Positions 50,241 through 63,612 of a DNA stretch of 64,000 bases are shown here, in pieces. Source of the stretch: Amphiduros pacificus (taxonomy: Eukaryota; Annelida; Polychaeta; Phyllodocida; Hesionidae); assembly GCA_949316495.1 (NCBI GenBank), contig OX439010.1, positions 25,239,766-25,303,765 on the forward strand, read 5' to 3'. Position 1 is the first letter of the stretch; each line of letters opens with the position of its first letter. The position numbers were made by a program, and so were the translations under genes. The notes under the pieces are model-generated. The model was not told where the DNA came from. It did not search any database and saw only the letters and a list, made by a program, of their open reading frames with translations.

Positions 50241-51001
50241 GCCTAATAGAAAATGTATAGAATTAGTCCCTATTAGTCAGCTTCTCATTTGGGTTCTGTC
50301 TGCACTACATCTGTATTGTTCGTGTATATCTGTATTTGTATGCTTTTTGTGTGTGTTTCCTCCTGAATATTTTCGTTATATATCAGTGTTCATTGTCCTG
50401 CTTGCTTTTAACAACATCTGTGGATCTCATTCGTTCTTCAAAGCTAAAAAAAAAGAACAAAAGCGGAAGGGCAGAATTTTGGAAAATTTTCACACTGCAA
50501 CTCATCCGCTCGGCCTGATCGCTACAGTGAGACTGTGCCTTAATGCAGTGGCCTTAAGGTCACAAATTTTGTGCAGAGCATATCTCAGCAACCACTTACA
50601 GGAGGAACTTCATACTTGGTATGCAGAAATGTCAAAGATTTATTGAATGAGACTATGGAAGGTTTGGCAGGTAATCCTGCTTGATAACAACTGTACATGT
50701 AGTTATCTTTGATATGTCAATGGAATTTTCTTTGATACTAGTATCCCCCATAGGCCACATAATGATACCATTAAAATATTGCCTTGGTAACAAGATAATA
50801 ATTTACAAGATATCAATGAATATCTCATCAAAACTGAATTGGGATCTTGAATGGAAAACCATAACCTGTTTGCTAGTTATACTTTATCAGGGTTGTTCAT
50901 GTGTTTTCATTGAAGTCAGCAAAGCTATCAACCCAGGGGGTTATGTTTTATAATTTTCATATTATTTATTCTGAGAAAGCCATCTATGCAATGTTGAAAT
51001 G

Positions 51002-51050
51002 CACATATACACACACACACACACACACATACACACACACACACACACAT
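51002..51050. repeat. (CA)n microsatellite
   Basis: Two runs of CA are separated by a single ATA interruption, inside intron 3. Confidence 0.92.
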
Positions 51051-51519
51051 AAACTTTTGTTGGCTATGATATTGGCTCTAAATTTTTATATTTCATTTCT
51101 TTTTCATCATTGCATGACAATCATAACATTTTGTGTTGAAAATTCTTTTTCAAACTGCATGTGACAGATCAAAAGTTATTCAACTTTAAAAGATGCTGCA
51201 ACCAATAAAAACTAATATTATCTGTAACCATTTTCAAGTATGATATCCTACATTTAAAATATATAAATCTGATTTATTTGTTCAAAATGTCACCTTTTCA
51301 TTATCTAGTTCTTATGGATTCGTCAGTGATATGTGAATGACGCAGTAGTCAGTAGTAACACTTATACATGTAGTCAGTACCCTACCAAAATACCTCCGCC
51401 TCCACATAAAACAAACAAAACTTATTATCAATGTCTTTTGAAACAAATTGCTTTTCAGAGACACAATGTTTGAATGCTTAATGATTACATAAATGACAAG
51501 ACCTTTGGACTGATAAAAT

Positions 51520-51560
51520 AATAATATAATAATACTTGCACTTGTATAGCACCAGTTTTT
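51520..51560 (-). repeat. Possible 3' tail of a retroposed repeat, minus strand
   Basis: AATAATAATATAATAATACT followed by TGCACTTGTATAGCACC resembles, in reverse, the GCRCTATATAAA plus ATT-rich tail type seen near 13421. The body is not recognised. Confidence 0.3.
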
Positions 51561-52374
51561 CACTATTCCTTAATGAGAGCTTACTCAAAGATGCTGATAC
51601 CAAATCCATATAACACTGACATTAACTTAACTGGTAATGGTGTAATATTTTCCACTTGGCACAGGGATAGAGGAGTTAAGCTTATACATGTCAGGTATGC
51701 ATGGTCTGCAGGCCTCGGCTGGATATTTCAGTTTTCATCCTGGCACATCGAGAGTCTCTTTTATTTATTTTTTATTTTTATTTTTTTTTTGTCTCTAAAG
51801 TGACAAAGAGAAACAAATGACATGGCCATTATCACATCAAATGAAATCAAATAAAAAATAGAGACATCTGGTTTATGGGCTGATGAAACAAAATATCGGG
51901 TCTTGTCTAGAATTTCCAAATGGAAATTGCTTTTTGTAATGCTGTAAATCAACAATAACCCTAAGTTTAAATTCACTGTGAAAAAAATCTTAGAAACTTG
52001 GAAGAGTTTTGCTGTTTACATATTCCTCTTAATGACCTGATGAGTTTATAAACTGAAATTGTCATTGTTTCAACTTTATCCAAAGCCGATTTATATTTTT
52101 CCTCTCTGGATGATTGGAGTTTCCACTCAATAGGCTGCATGTCTATGGATTGTGGATTGTCACTGTATTTTTGCCCCATTTCATGAGTTTGGTGCCCATC
52201 TTTAAGCCATTCAGTTGCTTGCTGGCACTTTGGCATTAAGGTTGGAAAGGGTTGAAAAACATCGACCAAGCATTATCGAAAAAAATCTCAGGCTTGGCTT
52301 TTAAGATTTTGTCGAACTTTTAAATTATTACATAGAGCTTTGTTCTTTATTTTCTTTTGGTTTCAGTCATATCA

Positions 52375-52965
52375 ATTTGTCCTTTGTATTAATAAAGCTT
52401 GTTTTGATTTAGATAATCAACCTTGACCTGATTTATATTCATAAAGCTTGTCCTGATTTAGATTATAAACCTTGACCTGATTTATATCTATAAAGATTGT
52501 CCTGATTTAGCCTATAAACCTTGACCTGATTTATACCTATAAAGATTGTCTTGATTTAGATTATAAACCTTGGCCTGATTTATACCTATAAAGATTGTCT
52601 TGATTTAGATTATAAACCTTGACCTGATTTATACCTATAAAGATTGTCTTGATTTAGATTATAAACCTTGACCTGATTTATACCTATAAAGATTGTCTTG
52701 ATTTAGATTATAAACCTTGACCTGATTTATACCTATAAAGATTGTCTTGATTTAGATTATAAACCTTGACCTGATTTATACCTATAAAGATTGTTTTGAT
52801 TTAGATTGTCTTGATTTAGATTATAAACCTTGATCTGATTTATACTTATAAAGATTGTCCTGATTTAGATTATAAACCTTGACCTGATTTATAATTAATA
52901 AAACTTTTCCAGGTGCAAATAATGAACTTTGACCTGATTTATATTCATGAAGCTATCCCTAACTT
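52375..52965. repeat. 49-bp minisatellite, about 12 copies
   Basis: The unit is AAAGATTGTCTTGATTTAGA, TTATAAACC, TTGACCTGATTTATACCTAT. Central units are nearly identical and the edges diverged. One unit near 52795 carries an internal partial duplication. Each unit includes TGACCT. Confidence 0.93.
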
Positions 52966-53397
52966 TCCAGTGTTTTAAATTGAGTTTCTGCATAATGGCA
53001 GTCATCCATAGAAACAGGAACTGAATGAGGCAAAGTGAGATAAGGTTATCAACATCTTTGCCTCTGACCATCTGCCAGGAGTAATGCTAATTTGTGTTCC
53101 TAAATGTTGCTCTCCTTCATGTTGACAATTAAGAGGAATATGGTGAACAAAATACAAGGGCTTATCAATAAATAATGAGACTTTGAGATTAGAATTAGGC
53201 CAACATCATTCCAAGAAGGCATCTTGCTGCATACAAATATTTTGTGATTTGAAGAATCAAATATCATTGCAAAATAATGACCCCAAAAATGTGATTGTTT
53301 TCATTCCAATGGATTACAGAAAAAAAGTTTTTGTTGATTCTTTGTGACACTGTTGTGATGCTTTGTATTGTTTACCTCAGTATTGTGATGATCAATA

Positions 53398-54028
53398 ATA
53401 AAGGTGTGAATAGATAGGTGGTCGAGGTGTTAATACTCCTGTGGTCCAGGTGTGAATATACATGTGGTCCAGGTGTGAATAGTCCTGTGGTCCAGGTGTG
53501 AATAGACATGTGGTCCAGATGTGAATAGACATGTGGTCCAGGTGTGAATAGTCCTGTGGTCCAGGTGTGAATACTCCTGTGGTCCAGGTGTGAATACTCC
53601 TGTGGTCCAGGTGTGAATAGTCCTGTGGTCCAGGTGTGAATAGACATGTGGTCCAGGTGTGAATAGTCCTGTGGTCCAGGTGTGAATAGACATGTGGTCC
53701 AGGTGTGAATAGTCCTGTGGTCCAGGTGTGAATAGACATGTGGTCCAGGTGTGAATAGTCCTGTGGTCCAGGTGTGAATAGACATGTGGTCCAGGTGTGA
53801 ATAGTCCTGTGGTCCAGGTGTGAATAGACATGTGGTCCAGGTGTAAATAGTCCTTTGATCCAGATGTAAATATACATGTGGTCCAGGTGTAAATAGACAT
53901 GTGGTCCAGGTGTAAATAGACATGTGGTCCAGGTATGAATATACTGTACATGTGGACCAGGTGTGAATAGACATGTGGACCAGGTGTGAATAGACATGTG
54001 GACCAGGTGTGAATAGACATGTGGACCA
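53398..54028. repeat. 23-bp minisatellite, about 27 copies
   Basis: The unit is GAATAGACATGTGGTCCAGG plus TGT, alternating with a GAATAGTCCTGTGG type so that a 46-bp dimer dominates the middle. It abuts a different array at about 54029. Confidence 0.95.
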
Positions 54029-54855
54029 TCCTATACACAGTTATTATAGGAGCCACCCTGTATACAACTATCATAGGGGCCACCCTGTATACAGCTATCA
54101 TAGGGGCCACCCTGTGTACAGCTATCATAGGGGCCACCCTGTGTACAGCTATCATAGGGGCCACCATGCATAGGGGCCACCATGTGTACAGCTATCATAG
54201 GGGCCACCCTGTGTACAGCTATTATAGGGGCCACCCTGTGTACAGCTATTATAGGGGCCACCCTGTGTATAGCTATCATAGGGGCCACCCTGTGTACAGC
54301 TATCATAGGGGCCACCCTGTATACAGCTATCATAGGGGCCACCCTGTGTACAGCTATTATAGGGGCCACCCTGTGTACAGCTATTATAGGGGCCACCCTG
54401 TGTATAGCTATCATAGGGGACACCCTGTGTATAGCTATCATAGGGGCCACCCTGTATACAGCTATCATAGGGGCCACCCTGTGTACAGCTATCATAGGGG
54501 CCACCCTGTGTACAGCTATTATAGGGGCCACCCTGTGTACAGCTATTATAGGGGCCACCCTGTGTATAGCTATCATAGGGGACACCCTGTGTATAGCTAT
54601 CATAGGGGCCACCCTGTGTATAGCTATCATAGGGGACACCCTGTGTATAGCTATCATAGGGGCCACCCTGTGTACAGCTATTATAGGGGCCACCCTGTGT
54701 ACAGCTATCATAGGGGCCACCCTGTGTATAGCTATTATAGGGGACACCCTGTGTATAGCTATCATAGGGGCCACCCTGTATACAGCTATCATGGGGGCCA
54801 CCCTGTACACAACTATCAAAGGGGGCACCCTGTGTACAGCTATTATAGGGGCCAT
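54029..54855. repeat. 27-bp minisatellite, about 30 copies
   Basis: The unit is GTGTACAGCTATCATAGGGG then CCACCCT, with TATTATAGG, GTATAGC and GGGGACACC variants in a recurring order that marks multi-unit duplications. At nine codons per unit, open frames of nearly 300 residues appear on both strands; all are artefacts. Confidence 0.95.
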
Positions 54856-55884
54856 AAATATTGTTTTTATCTACACTTAGCCTTGGGGGCAAATTCATGT
54901 AAGTTGGCATGATGCAAATACCATACTGTTGAAAATGTGAACTCCCACTGGCTGTTGCCCCAAGTAATTCTGTCTGTGTGGGGGGTTTCTCTTCATGTGA
55001 AAAAAAAACAAAAAACAAAAAAACTAAATAAAACAATATGATGCCAGTAAATATATGTGTTTATGGCAATCAATGGTTCATACTGTTGCATGTTATTGTG
55101 CTCACCTTTGTGGCAAATAGGTTCTCATCATATTGATAGTCATAATTGCATAGATAATCAGTGGTCTACCAAAACAGTGTTCTAAATGAGCTGAGTAGTT
55201 ATGAGAATAACAATGCAAGGAGGCACTATATAGAAAATATGATCACACACATTTATCTTGGTCTTAAATCCTGACTCATATGGCTCATATGGTCTACACA
55301 TGAAATCAAATGTCTTATTCAACCCTATTCAAAGTTTGTTTGCTTCACTTGGTGATATCCATGTTTGTTATTGCTTTGTCAAATGAATGGTGTTTCTATA
55401 TATTTGTTTGGAGATGATAAATATTCTTTTAGCAATCGATTGAATATCACAAAGGTGTTGTTGTATGTTTAACTAACAAAAACTTATTTTTATGTGCTGA
55501 AGGAAATTAAGATCATGATGATTAATGCTGCCATATCCAGATGTAGATGAAGCAATAACAACCTTATTTTTAACCAGAAACTGCCTAGATATGTACATAG
55601 TTAAAGTAAATGCAAATAATAATCACGATAAACGATATTTAAGAATAAATACAGCTTAAAATTGGTACCTTTTGATTTGTGGACCTCAGTTGTCAATATT
55701 ATGTGAGTCTTACTCTTGCTATTATGGTCTGGATTAAAGAAAGTATTGATCTCTTTGATAAACTATGAAGATCTCAAATGTTAGACAATATGGATCTGAT
55801 TTGTCCGTATGGGTTTAATCTGTCGACATTTGAAATATCAACTGTAGACACCTGTTTGAATTGTAAACATGTTGGCCTGATGTA

Positions 55885-56075
55885 GACCTATTTCTCCATG
55901 ATGCAGTCCTTATTTCTCTATGATGCAGACCTTATTTCTCTATGATGCAGACCTTATTTCTCTATGATGCAGACCTATTTCTCTATGATGCAGACCTTAT
56001 TTCTCTATAATGCAGACCTTATTTCTCTACGATGCAGACCTTATTTCTCCACAGTGCAGGCCTTATTTTTCTACA
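55885..56075. repeat. 22-bp minisatellite, ~8 copies
   Basis: Unit CTCTATGATGCAGACCTTAT plus TT, with edge variants CTCCACAGTGCAGG. Confidence 0.92.
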
Positions 56076-56482
56076 GGGGGTGGGACATGGCTATTTGGAA
56101 AAGAAAGTCCAAATTTCTGATTAGATATCCTTTACATTTTTAGAACCACTAGCACTACAGGACTTTTTTCCGAGAGGTAATGAAATATTATCAGACTTTG
56201 TTTCAAGTTTATCAAATTGTATGTGAACATTTCACATCCCTCTCACATTGTGAATATAGAAATATCACAAAGATTGACATACCGGTAACTCATAAAATGT
56301 CATGTAATATCTGAGAAAATATATATTAAGACTCTGAAAGCAGGTATTTCCAGGAAGAAACAGCCAAGTGGAGACTTGATGATAGGATGGGTTAGTCGAT
56401 AATTCTACTGGCCTTCTCAAGTTCAACGAATACAAAAACCTGGAAAAATAACACTAGTCTTGCCATCCCTGTTTTAAGTATA

Positions 56483-57200
56483 AGAGTATAAGAATATAAG
56501 AAATTTTATTTCGACCCATTTTACAATTTGTAAATTAATATTGTGTGCTAAGTACCTTTGGCAATTAAACAATTAAAAACAAGTGTGGTTTGGGGTCAAG
56601 GAGGTCCTTAATGACCAAAATATGGTCGCTTTCAAGGACCAAGGCTTTTCTCTTGGAATTACAATTTTTAGTGAGGTGATTGTTTCTTTCACACCTCACA
56701 TTAGTTTAATCCTAGCAGTGGAGTTAGGCAAGGTAACTTAAGTCAGAGATGCATTTGATTCCAAACAATTCGAGGAAGTAGTTTGATGTTGAAGATATTT
56801 AGACCAGCATGCAATGTGTATTCCCCAGGGTTTCTTCAATAGCACCACAGGCTCTGCAATTCCCAATTATACTCAGGTATTCCATGTAATTTTGAAGAGT
56901 TGTTCACTTCCGCATGAATAAACCACCATGTGACTATTAAATTGTTCACTTCTGCACGATCGTGCTACCATGTGACAATCACAAACAGTTATAAAATGAG
57001 GTGTTATCTAATGAGACTTTAGGAATATTATTGGTAATAGTGCACTTAATTTTATAATTGCTTTCATAGATCCAAACAAAAATGTTAAAATTTGTGTCAT
57101 TTTTAAAGTTGGATGTTTCATGTGGTATCCCACAAATGGAGTCAGTGTGATAAATAATACAAGCCTCATTCCTGAGATCTATTCCCATGTGCTCAATTAG
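56483..57200 (-). mobile_element. Possible decayed retroposon 3' end, minus strand
   Basis: On the minus strand the stretch ends in GGGTCGAAATAAAATTTCTT followed by ATATTCTTATACTCTTATAC. This looks like a LINE 3' end with a short simple-repeat tail. A 69-residue frame (56979-57188) lies upstream on the same strand, but no reverse-transcriptase motif is recognisable in it. Confidence 0.2.
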
Positions 57201-57404
57201 ATCATTCCTATTTTTAATAGGAGTTGCATGTGAAGAGAAGAACTCTTTGATGCTGATCCGTCATATTCTGTGTGTCAAAACAAAGAAAGCATCGTAAATC
57301 AAACTAGAATATTTACCAAACATCCACCCGTAATGACACAAAGGGAGGAAGATAAATTCCATGGAAATTGTTCATGTCAAGGAGCTGACATTTGTCTTGT
57401 TGAG

Positions 57405-57558
57405 CCACTTGGATGTTTTCTTTGCTGAGCCAGTCAGATGTTTTCTTTGCTGAGCCACTTGGATGTTTTCTTTGCTGAGCCAGTCAGATGTTTACTTTGC
57501 TGAACCATTCAGATGTTTACCTCTCTTAGCCAATCAGATGTTTTTCCCACTGAGCTTC
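57405..57558. repeat. ~25-bp tandem repeat, ~6 copies
   Basis: Units of TTTGCTGAGCCAGTCAGATG then TTTTC, with CCACTTGG and CCATTCAG variants. Confidence 0.9.
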
Positions 57559-57969
57559 TCATCTGCCAACAATTCCAAGTAAATTCTGTCTGTTTATGAT
57601 TCACTCTATTTTTGTTTCAATTGTCTGAAATCTTTGATGTTCCATGACTGTCATTTATATACTGTGGAGATATACTGAATTATGATAATACTGCAATTTC
57701 TTTCATGTGACTTGACAAACTTATGATCAGCCAAATCTTCACTCATCTAACGAGGAAGGTATAACGTGCACATGTAAACGGAGGGTGAATGTAGATAGCA
57801 AAGAACAATATACTTTCAAAGTTCACATAAGTCCAGAACATTCAAGAATTCCTGCTACAGAGGTTTATAACTGACAAAAGTTGTATGTTGCGATATTGTG
57901 GTATGTGATTAAAAAAATTAGCTGGCCATGATTGTGTAAGAACTTTGGATGTACTCCATGTGGTGTATG

Positions 57970-58700
57970 TCTGTTGGTCAGTATATTGGCATCATATGTG
58001 TATGGTCAGTATATTGGCATCATATGTATATGGTCAGTATGTTGGCATCAGATGTGTATGGTCAGTATATTGGCATCAGATGTGTTTTGTCAGTATATTG
58101 ACATCAGATGTGTATTGTCAGTATATTGGCATCAGATGTGTATTGTCAGTATATTGGCATCAGATGTGTATGGTAATTATATTGACATCATATGTGTATT
58201 GTCAGTGCTTTGGCATCAGATGTGTATGGTCAGTATATTGACATCAGATGTGTATTGTCAGTATATTGGCATCAGATGTGTATGGTCAGTGTATGGTCAG
58301 TATATTGGCATCAGATGTGCATGGTCAGTATGTTGGCATCAGATGTGTATGGTCAGGATATTGGCATCAGATGTGTATGGTCATTATATTGACATCAGAT
58401 TTGAATGGTCAGTGTATGGTCAGTATATTGGCATCAGATGTGTATGGTCAGTATGTTGGCATCAGATGTGTATGGTCAGTATATTGGCATCAGATGTGTA
58501 TGGTCAGTATATTGACATCAGATATGAATGGTCAGTATATTGGCATCAGATGTGTATGGTCATTATATTGGCATCAGATGTGTATGGTCATTATATTGGC
58601 ATCAGATGTGTATTGTCAGTATATTAGCATCAGATGTGTATTGTCAGTATATTGGCATCAGATGTGTATGGTCAGTATGTTGGCATCAGATGTGTATGCT
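57970..58700. repeat. 28-bp minisatellite, about 26 copies
   Basis: The unit is GGTCAGTATATTGGCATCAG then ATGTGTAT. Some units have TTGACATC, and insertions of GGTCAGTGTAT occur near 58290 and 58410. It ends about 230 bp before coding exon 4. Spurious frames reach 231 residues. Confidence 0.95.
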
Positions 58701-58929
58701 TTCTCTTGGTGGATGCACCTCCTCGCAATATACCTTTTTATGCACTGTGTAAAACTTGTGCCTATAAAAAAGATTTAGGCAAAATGTTAATGGGTTTAAG
58801 AATATAAAAAATTGTAGTTAATTTTCAGAGGCTTTTGAATGCTTCCTGTTTAAAGTTATGAATTTAGATTTGAGAAAAAATGGTAAGGTTGAATTAAAAG
58901 TACTTTTTCCTTTTTCTCTCATTTTAAAG

Positions 58930-59046
58930 GCCAAAGAACAACAATGTTGATGTGGAGGGAGGAATGGAGACTCCGACGGGATCGCAGGTGAAGCTGGTGC
59001 GAGCTGTCCCGGCCGCCTCGGCTCCTCAGACCTTCGCTAGGGCCAG
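58930..59046 (+). CDS. Na+/Ca2+ exchanger, coding exon 4 (cytoplasmic loop)
   Basis: A 117-bp exon between a TTTTAAAG acceptor and an AG|GTAAGT donor; it enters and leaves in phase 2. It encodes PKNNNVDVEGGMETPTGSQV followed by KLVRAVPAASAPQTFARA and is clearly GC-richer than the surrounding intron, as exon 1 is. The peptide is hydrophilic and proline/alanine-rich, fitting a disordered linker in the cytosolic loop. Length is divisible by three and the phases are symmetric, so it can act as a cassette exon. No Calx-beta domain is visible. The continuation is beyond the window. Confidence 0.78.
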
Positions 59047-59083
59047 GTAAGTGTTAGTGAGTTCAGAGCATCCCCTGAGCTCT

Positions 59084-59148
59084 CCTCTGTACAGAGTGTG
59101 CTCCCCTCTGTGCTGAGTGTGCTCTCCTCTGTACAGAGTGTGTTCACT
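59084..59148. repeat. 26-bp tandem repeat, ~2.5 copies
   Basis: CTCTCCTCTGTACAGAGTGT then GTTC/GCTC, beginning 38 bp after the exon 4 donor. Confidence 0.8.
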
Positions 59149-59220
59149 GCATTTTAGCTACAGAAACAGATCCCCTCAGCAGACTGTGACCTTGTAGTGC
59201 CTACACACAGTCATATTTGA

Positions 59221-59281
59221 TTCTTTTTTTTTTTTTTTCCTTTTTTTTTGTTTTTGTTTTTTTTTTGTTGTTTTTTTTTGG
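59221..59281. repeat. Poly(T)-rich tract
   Basis: About 60 bases of T interrupted by single C or G residues. It could be the reverse A-tail of a retroposed copy, but no body was recognised. Confidence 0.85.
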
Positions 59282-59883
59282 CCTTGAGTGGACCATAAAA
59301 TCATTTAAGGTTCTGAGATTGGTTTTCTTGAGAATGTCTTATGTATATGTGTGTGCTCCTCTTTTTCTATTTTGTTGCAAGCTTTGTAGAGTATACCGTA
59401 ATTCTCCTAATGAATGCCTTGGTCCAAACCAATACAAACATATAATTTCATTGAGTAGAATTTTGACACATTTTATAAAGAATTCCAAATAATTACACAC
59501 ATCCAACTTTCAATTTTTCACATTCTTTATTTACGTAAAAACTTAAATCTGAAATTATTAGAAGCTGGACTTCTGAGTAGAGCAGTTTCAACAATGGAAT
59601 TTATATATAGGGATTGGAGCTGTCATTGAGGAGTATATGGTAAACTTGTGTCTGTATTTGATGGGATACCAGACTAGGAAGTAGCATATGCATGCATGTG
59701 ACATGCCTGCCATCTCTCAGCCTGTAGGGACATCCAAACAGCTGCGGACAGCTCACATCAGACACAGGTGTGGAAGGAAAAATGACGCGACGGTCAAACT
59801 CCATGCCCACGCACTCTGTGACATTTATGGTGAATACAAAAACAAGTCAATGATCACAACAACCTCAGAGTCAGTGCTTCAGA

Positions 59884-60172
59884 TCTAAGTGCTCCACGTC
59901 TAAGTGCTTCATATCTAAGCGCTTCATATCTAAGTGCTTCAGGCCTAAGTGCTTCAGGTCTAAGTGCTTCAAATCTAAGTGCTTCAGGTCTAAGTGCTTC
60001 AGGTCTAAGTGCTTCAGGTCTAAGTGCTTCAGATCTAGGTGCTTCAGGTCTAAGTGCTTCAAATCTAAGTGCTTCAGATCTAAGTGCGTCAGGTCTAAGT
60101 GCTTCAGGTCTAAGTGCTTCAGGTCTAAGTGCTTCAGGTCTAAGTGCTTCAGGTCTAAGTGCTTCAGGTGTT
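59884..60172. repeat. 15-bp minisatellite, ~19 copies
   Basis: The unit is TAAGTGCTTCAGGTC, with CAGATC, CAAATC and CATATC variants. Minus-strand frames (EALRP repeats) reach 113 residues and are artefacts. Confidence 0.94.
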
Positions 60173-60879
60173 AGCATGACATCCAGGACTTCCAACTGAT
60201 AATGATATTTGACCTTGACATGTCATGCTAGAATCTGATCTTTGTGTGAATATTATTATGCTACGTCTACCAGAAAAACTAAAGGCTGAATGGTTGGAAG
60301 CAAGAGGCAACCTCGTATGACAAAGTGTGAAAGGCAATGCCCAGAAGAGTAACAAAGACATACAAGATAGTTGTAAGTCATGAATACATCCAGACAGTTA
60401 CAGCAAGCTACTCTAGGCTACACTGGATGAAGGAGACACCCTTCACCCATTAACATGTGAACATAACAACTGCACGTCAAAAGGCAGCTGATTATAAAAA
60501 CACTGACATACCTAACTGTTGTCCATAAAGACAGTGAAATAACTTCTAGCCCGACCCCAAAATACCTGAGCCCATAAGATACTTATCTACTGTATATACA
60601 CCATGATAGATATTAAGTTTACATGATAAATAACAGTATTAGCCATAAATACATCAAAGTAGCTTCCAGATGTAAAAATACTGAGAAAGCTTTTGGTCAT
60701 AATACACCTAGATGGCTCTCAGTCATAAATATTCTCAGATGGGTATTTGTCATAGAGAAGTCTTGATTGTCACATGAAAAAAAGATAGGCCTGACTATAA
60801 ATATAAAATATAGCCATAGGTGATATATACTGAAAAAAACCCAGGTGGAAGCCATAAATCAACTAAGAGAATGAAAGCC

Positions 60880-61160
60880 ATATACACTAAGAGAAAGCCA
60901 TACATGTACAAAGAGAGAAAACCATAAACACTAAGAGAAAACCATAAACACTAAGAGAAAGCCATAAACACTACGAGAAAGCCATAAACACTACGAGAAA
61001 GCCATAAACACTATGAGAACGCCATAAAATACCAGGACAAAGTCATGAATACACTAAGAGACAGGGCTATAAATACTCTAAGAGAAAGCCATAAATATGC
61101 TGAGAGAAAGCCATAAATACAATAGGAGAAAGTCTGAAATATACTGAGAGAAAAATACAC
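60880..61160. repeat. ~19-bp minisatellite decaying to both sides
   Basis: The unit is AGAGAAAGCCATAAACACT, regular at 60905-61015, then drifting to AGAGAAAGCCATAAATA forms. Confidence 0.88.
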
Positions 61161-62047
61161 CGAGAGAAAGAGCACTCCATCTGTGATATAGAATCTGATT
61201 TGATTTCATCTGTCAGATATTATTTTTATTTACTTGCTGCTGATCGTCTGTTCTCTGTTCTGGAATTTACAGCGTGTATGTTGCCATATTGATTAGTTTC
61301 TGTTCATTTAGCCACACTAACAGGTAGAAATCCAAATTCCTGGGCCAGAGATCAGATAAATCCTTTCATATGGACACTATTTTATCATCTTATGATATTC
61401 CTGGTACTCACAGCTTTGAGATAGACATATGTCTCGCTTTATATATGTCTACCGGTATATAGCATGTCATAAAGATGATGAAATAGTTGAGTAACATTAA
61501 AAGCATTATTGATGTACTACATGAGAAACGCAGAACATTTTTTGAGCTCAAAGAAAATGCACTTCTTATTTCTGAATACTGTCATTTTTGACATAAATTT
61601 TTTAAAAATGAAGAGAAGTTTTTCAAATTACATTTCTATATATTGAAGTCGTCAACTATTTCAAAATGTGGCGTCTCTGACAGCTAGATAATATGTTAAC
61701 TTTGCTTTATAGATAGCAGATGAGCTTCTGGGAATAGTGTACTGACTTGCATGTAATAATATCACAGTGTGATGAAAAACATTGTACAATGATGTACCAA
61801 TTCAGTTTCTTCCAATCAACAATAAGCATTATCTTTCTGATATACTGTGTTGATTTTACATTGCTCAAAAACTTTAAATTAAAGGTTTGTGAGTAATACA
61901 ATTTCAATTCCAAAAATGAAATTGTAAAACACAAAGATATTACCAGTACACAATTTACTATTGATGAGTTAAGTTTGACCGTGGTGACATGGGTATTAGC
62001 AATCAAACGATCCTGACAATTACCGGTACAAGAGACAAGACTGGACA

Positions 62048-62222
62048 CAGTCAGAGCCAAACATCTATATGGTCATGCATGACTGTGATTGAATCATGCA
62101 GGGCCTTTGCGTGATGTTATGGTGTCATGCACAAACCCTGTGTGACCATATACTTTCACATAACAGCCCTTATATGGTTAGATCTATTTATGTGTGACCA
62201 AGGAGATGTCCAGCTCCAACTA
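62048..62222. mobile_element. MITE family M1, copy 3
   Basis: The left end is CAGTCAGAGCCAAACATCTA then TATGGTCATGCAT. The reverse complement of the right end is AGTTGGAGCTGGACATCT then CCTTGGTCACACA. About 175 bp, the same family as 8042-8210. Confidence 0.65.
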
Positions 62223-63612
62223 CAGATATTCAGTGTTTGGATTCCATTCAAGACTTAGCACATTAACTAATTGCTTATATTATCCCATAGTTTATTCTTG
62301 CAACAATCCTGTGGCTTCATACTTCTATTTTGCATAATAAAATACTAACAGGTTAAACAAACAGTTGTTATAGAAATGGCAAAATTCAAGTATATGAAGA
62401 CAGGATTTTTTTTGAGAAGTTGTTTCCAGTAGTTTGTTTCCAGATAAATGCTTCTAGAACTATGTTCCCCCATCTTAGGAATGGCCTAAGCTAGCTAAGC
62501 ATGGCAGTTCTGAAAGTCTCTCTCAATAGTCTCACACCCATGCAGTTAATTGATCTCAATCGTGATAAAAAGTAAAATTTGTAAATTTAAAAAAGGTTTC
62601 AGTCACAAAAATACCTCATTTTTATTCAGATTTTCAAACTCATGCAGCTATTTTATGTAAATATTATTGTAATTACAAGGTTATTGCAAATCTCTCACTC
62701 CAATAATTATAGTTTATAATGACAAACTCATTTTAATAGCTCAGATATTTTATTGATTTAAAAAAAAATCAGATATTGTATTGATATGATTTTTATGTAC
62801 ATCGTATATAAAACATCGTATCAAAACACTGTATCTTGTCAATAGAAAATAGTCACATTCTGAGAATGTCACATGTGTTATAGAGACATTGTATTTTGTT
62901 TTTAAACTTCTGAACTTTTTAATGTCATGGGGCAAATTTTCTAAATTAAAAAAAAGATCAAATAACTGCAATGATCTGGCCTATTGCTTCTCATGGTGGA
63001 ATATAGAGTAGACTCAACGTCAAGGTTCCACATGGACTTGAATAGTATTTTGCTTAATTGCTTTGACTCACTTTCGGAATAAATGCATGTGTATAATCAT
63101 AAAATATTCTTAAAAAGCAATTCTAGTTTTAGTTGGATTACAGTTTGAGTAGAACTTGTGAGATCCCATCTGTGATGATCCTTGATAGAATGTGATCTTA
63201 ACTTCTCTGTAGTTACTGATACTAAACAGATATTGTTCTATAACTATCTGTAATTGGCTTAGAATTCTTCCGTAAAGCAAGCGATAGATTTAATTTAATT
63301 AACAGCATTTATAATTCTCTGCCTTACTAATATAATAACTTATTACTAAGAATAAGAAAAGCATGATAATTTCCATCATAGATCTGTACTTTCCTGCACT
63401 ATGCATGTAATATTAAGTCTTCTTTAAGATAGTAATATACTAACTTGCAACTAACATCTTCACATTTATAATATGTTTTTTATTAAGTTTTGAATTTTTC
63501 AAGTGTTAATTTTGTATAGTTCCAATAGAAGTACTGGGTTTGTTATCACAGACTTCCCAATTTATAGACAATGAAAAAAGAATCAACACCTTAAAGAACT
63601 GAAAACAAAATC

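Noticed and set aside
53372-54167. Minus-strand HTWTTCLFTPGP repeat proteins
   Set aside because: A 23-bp array read in three frames; no unique coding flank.
54019-54912. Open frames of nearly 300 residues on both strands
   Set aside because: They are translations of a 27-bp minisatellite; periodic composition, mirrored frames and no flanking splice sites.
57932-58778. ASDVYGQYIGIRC repeat proteins
   Set aside because: 28-bp minisatellite; several frames open at once.
59720-59767. GC-richer stretch after CCATCTCTCAG as a further exchanger exon
   Set aside because: With the required incoming phase 2 it meets a stop after two codons, and the donor is weak.
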